A DNA stretch of 37,349 bases from Staphylococcus xylosus NJ (lineage in GTDB: Bacteria > Bacillota > Bacilli > Staphylococcales > Staphylococcaceae). How positions within the stretch are numbered: the stretch's first letter is position 1; every line of letters begins with the position of its first letter. The notes beneath the pieces were generated by a model. The model was not told where the DNA came from and did not search any database. It saw only the letters and a program-made list of their open reading frames with translations. Where the stretch lies: contig NZ_ANMR01000001.1 of the NCBI RefSeq assembly GCF_000338275.1, positions 1 to 37,349 of the forward strand. Direction: 5' to 3'. Positions 32,464 to 37,349 of this stretch are shown in pieces. The translations under genes were made by a program, and so were the position numbers.

Positions 32464-33396
32464 ATGTCAAATAAACCAGTAGACAATATCGTACAAGTGA
32501 TTGGAAACACACCTGTAGTTAAATTAAACAACGTTGTAGAGGAAGGTGCTGCAGACGTTTATGTAAAACTTGAATATCAAAATCCAGGCGGTTCTGTAAA
32601 AGACCGTATCGCGTTAGCTATGATTGAAGAAGCTGAAAAAGAAGGCAAAATTAAGCCTGGCGATACAATCGTTGAACCAACAAGTGGAAATACTGGTATC
32701 GGTTTAGCATTTGTTTGTGCAGCTAAAGGCTATAAAGCTGTATTTACAATGCCTGAAACGATGAGCCAAGAACGTCGTAACTTATTAAAAGCATACGGCG
32801 CAGAGTTAGTATTAACACCTGGTTCAGAAGCTATGAAAGGTGCAATCAAGAAAGCTAAAGAATTGAAAGAAGAGTTTGGTTACTTTGAACCACAACAATT
32901 CGAAAATCCAGCTAACCCTCGTGTACACGAATTAACAACTGGACCAGAATTAGTTGAACAATTTGAAGGTAAAACAATTGATTCATTCTTAGCTGGTGTC
33001 GGCACTGGTGGAACATTAAGTGGCGCAGGCAAAGTGTTAAAAGAGCAGTACCCAAATATTAATCTTGTAGCAATTGAACCAGAAGACTCTCCGGTATTAA
33101 GTGGTGGAGAGCCTGGTCCTCATAAACTACAAGGTTTAGGTGCAGGATTTATTCCAGATACTTTAGATGAAAATATCTACGATGAAATTATTCAAGTAGG
33201 TAACGAAACAGCTATGGAAATGGCACGTAAAGTTGCTAAAGAAGAAGGTATCTTATGTGGTATTTCTTCAGGTGCAGCGATTCATGCAGCCATTGAAAAG
33301 GCTAAAAACCTAGGTGCAGGTAAAACAGTTGTCACTGTATTACCAAGTAATGGTGAACGTTACTTATCAACACCATTATTCGCATTTGACGATTAA
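32464..33396 (+). CDS. cysK: Cysteine synthase (O-acetylserine sulfhydrylase)
   Basis: A fold-type II PLP enzyme of 310 residues that makes cysteine from O-acetylserine and sulfide. The cofactor lysine is K46 in NPGGSVKDR. The substrate loop is TSGNTG (73-78) and the phosphate loop is GVGTGGT (178-184). The C-terminal part has CGISSGAA. In Bacillus and S. aureus CysK also forms a complex with the repressor CymR, coupling cysteine supply to sulfur-gene control. AAAGGAGC precedes the ATG. It is a single-gene unit with its own promoter and terminator. The other possibility, a cystathionine beta-synthase paralogue, is less likely from the length and position. Confidence 0.95.
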   Translation: MSNKPVDNIVQVIGNTPVVKLNNVVEEGAADVYVKLEYQNPGGSVKDRIALAMIEEAEKEGKIKPGDTIVEPTSGNTGIGLAFVCAAKGYKAVFTMPETMSQERRNLLKAYGAELVLTPGSEAMKGAIKKAKELKEEFGYFEPQQFENPANPRVHELTTGPELVEQFEGKTIDSFLAGVGTGGTLSGAGKVLKEQYPNINLVAIEPEDSPVLSGGEPGPHKLQGLGAGFIPDTLDENIYDEIIQVGNETAMEMARKVAKEEGILCGISSGAAIHAAIEKAKNLGAGKTVVTVLPSNGERYLSTPLFAFDD

Positions 33397-33414
33397 TCAT
33401 TGAACTATATTGAT

Positions 33415-33447
33415 AACCGGTCACATAATTATGTGTGCCGGTTTTTT
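33415..33447 (+). terminator. cysK terminator
   Basis: AACCGG (33415-33420) pairs with CCGGTT (33438-33443), with an inner palindromic stem CACAT/ATGTG. T run to 33447. Confidence 0.9.
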
Positions 33448-33578
33448 AATGTGGTGATTGAATTAAACACTTCACTTTAGATATAAGTTTATTTTGATTT
33501 ATTAAAATTTGCAGGTCATTCAAGTACTTGTTACTGAAAAAAATAAAAAATAACGTTATTATAGAAATATGATAATAA

Positions 33579-36759
<3,181 letters not shown>

Positions 36760-36797
36760 TATAACTAATTATGTATTTGAATATTCTAGCTTAAAAT

Positions 36798-36849
36798 AAA
36801 ACGACTATCATGTTTCGTCATAATGACAAGACATGATAGTCGTTTTTTT
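36798..36849 (+). terminator. lysS terminator
   Basis: AAAACGACTATCATGT (36798-36813) pairs perfectly over 16 bp with the right arm 36831-36846. A small inner stem GTCAT/ATGAC sits in the loop, and T runs to 36849. Confidence 0.93.
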
Positions 36850-37102
36850 ATTGTTGAAAGAAGCGGTTAATATAGGAGGGGATGAATAAAAGTCCATTTC
36901 AAGTACAATTTTAATAAATAAATTAAGTAATAAGAAACGATTACGCATAATTATGCTATAAAGATATAAAAATATACTATAAAAGGTATGGTAAATGCTG
37001 TTTTCATGTGGTAAGATTATTCAAGTCGAGTTAAGCAAGTGAGCAAAACAGGACATGCGAAAATACTAGAATAAATATTTTAAGAAAAAAATTGAAAAGC
37101 TA

Positions 37103-37131
37103 TTGACTCAAATGAGAAAACGTAGTATTAT
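37103..37131 (+). promoter_or_regulatory. Stable RNA promoter P1
   Basis: TTGACT (37103-37108), a 17-base spacer and TATTAT (37126-37131). It lies about 130 bases before the 5S gene. Confidence 0.75.
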
Positions 37132-37221
37132 ATAAAAGTCGTCAAAAACGATGATTACATAAGCGAATAACTTAAGTAAATGTTGTTTAAAGATTTTTTG
37201 AAGATAGTGTAAAATTGACTA

Positions 37222-37250
37222 TTGCAATTGATTGATAAACAATGTATCAT
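37222..37250 (+). promoter_or_regulatory. Stable RNA promoter P2, weak
   Basis: TTGCAA (37222-37227), a 17-base spacer and TATCAT (37245-37250). A TTGACT at 37215 is not at the right distance from a good -10. Initiation would fall about 14 bases before the 5S gene. Confidence 0.4.
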
Positions 37251-37270
37251 TAATGGAGTAAGTTATTTTG

Positions 37271-37349
37271 TCTGGTGACAATGGCAAAGAGGTCACACCT
37301 GTTCCCATGCCGAACACAGAAGTTAAGCTCTTTAGCGCCGATGGTAGTC
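37271..37349 (+). rRNA. rrf: 5S ribosomal RNA, 5' part (3' end cut by window edge)
   Basis: The sequence starts TCTGGTGACAATGGCAAAGA and runs through the conserved loop to GATGGTAGTC. The last 45 bases equal the first 45 of the window. Joined to the left-hand copy they would make a normal 5S of about 115 bases. Here the 5S is the first gene after the promoter region; in S. aureus a 5S followed by tRNA genes lies in the same place after lysS. Confidence 0.95.

Larger units (their letters stand above)
36850..37270. other. 421-base gap: promoter region of a 5S-led stable RNA operon
   Basis: No coding potential is seen. The first 250 bases are AT-rich without clear structure. The last 170 contain two promoter candidates, described separately, pointing at the 5S gene. 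Confidence 0.6.

Overview
This is a 37.3 kb stretch of low-GC Firmicute core chromosome. Every convincing gene lies on the + strand. Gene order follows the Bacillus subtilis origin-proximal block (yaaO-tmk-yaaQ-holB-yaaT-yabA ... lysS) without yaaR, abrB, spoIIE and the pab genes, which is the staphylococcal version. Recalled Staphylococcus aureus proteins (Tmk, MetG, PurR, IspE, DHPS, Mfd) are close but clearly not identical. I infer a coagulase-negative Staphylococcus and do not name a species. No mobile element, CRISPR array, tRNA, phage gene or foreign-looking segment is visible.

Layout. 1-81 is the 3' part of a 5S rRNA closing an upstream rrn operon. 82-536 holds its terminator and a decayed tandem copy of the 5S-end/terminator/trailer. 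537-6996 is a decarboxylase-like gene, tmk, the c-di-AMP receptor darA, holB, ricT, yabA, an N6-adenine methyltransferase, a GIY-YIG protein and rsmI. 7335-11689 is metG, tatD, rnmV and rsmA. 11694-12175 is veg with tandem promoters. 12408-14935 is ispE, purR, ridA and spoVG. 15326-18702 is glmU, prs and rplY. 18805-26302 is a tightly packed, mostly overlapping run: pth, mfd, a YabM-type flippase, mazG, an S4 protein and divIC. 26403-31260 is an S1 protein, tilS, hpt and ftsH. 31436-33447 is hslO and cysK. 33624-36849 is folP, folB, folK and lysS. 36850-37349 is a promoter region reading into a second 5S rRNA cut by the window end.

The genes serve information processing (MetRS, LysRS, TilS, Pth, RsmA, RsmI, RnmV, HolB, YabA, Mfd), precursor supply (Tmk, Prs, Hpt, PurR, GlmU, IspE, folate enzymes, CysK), division and envelope (DivIC, flippase, SpoVG) and protein quality control (FtsH, Hsp33, S4 protein).

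No undescribed multi-gene system was found. The parts worth a second look are non-coding: the 5S relic repeat; a 102-nt folded element between darA and holB; a terminator abutting the ribosome-binding site of the methyltransferase gene; a folded element upstream of glmU; a structured rplY leader; and two alternative partners for one terminator arm upstream of tilS. The first and last 45 bases of the window are identical 5S sequence, so the window looks like a contig broken at rRNA repeats, not a circle.
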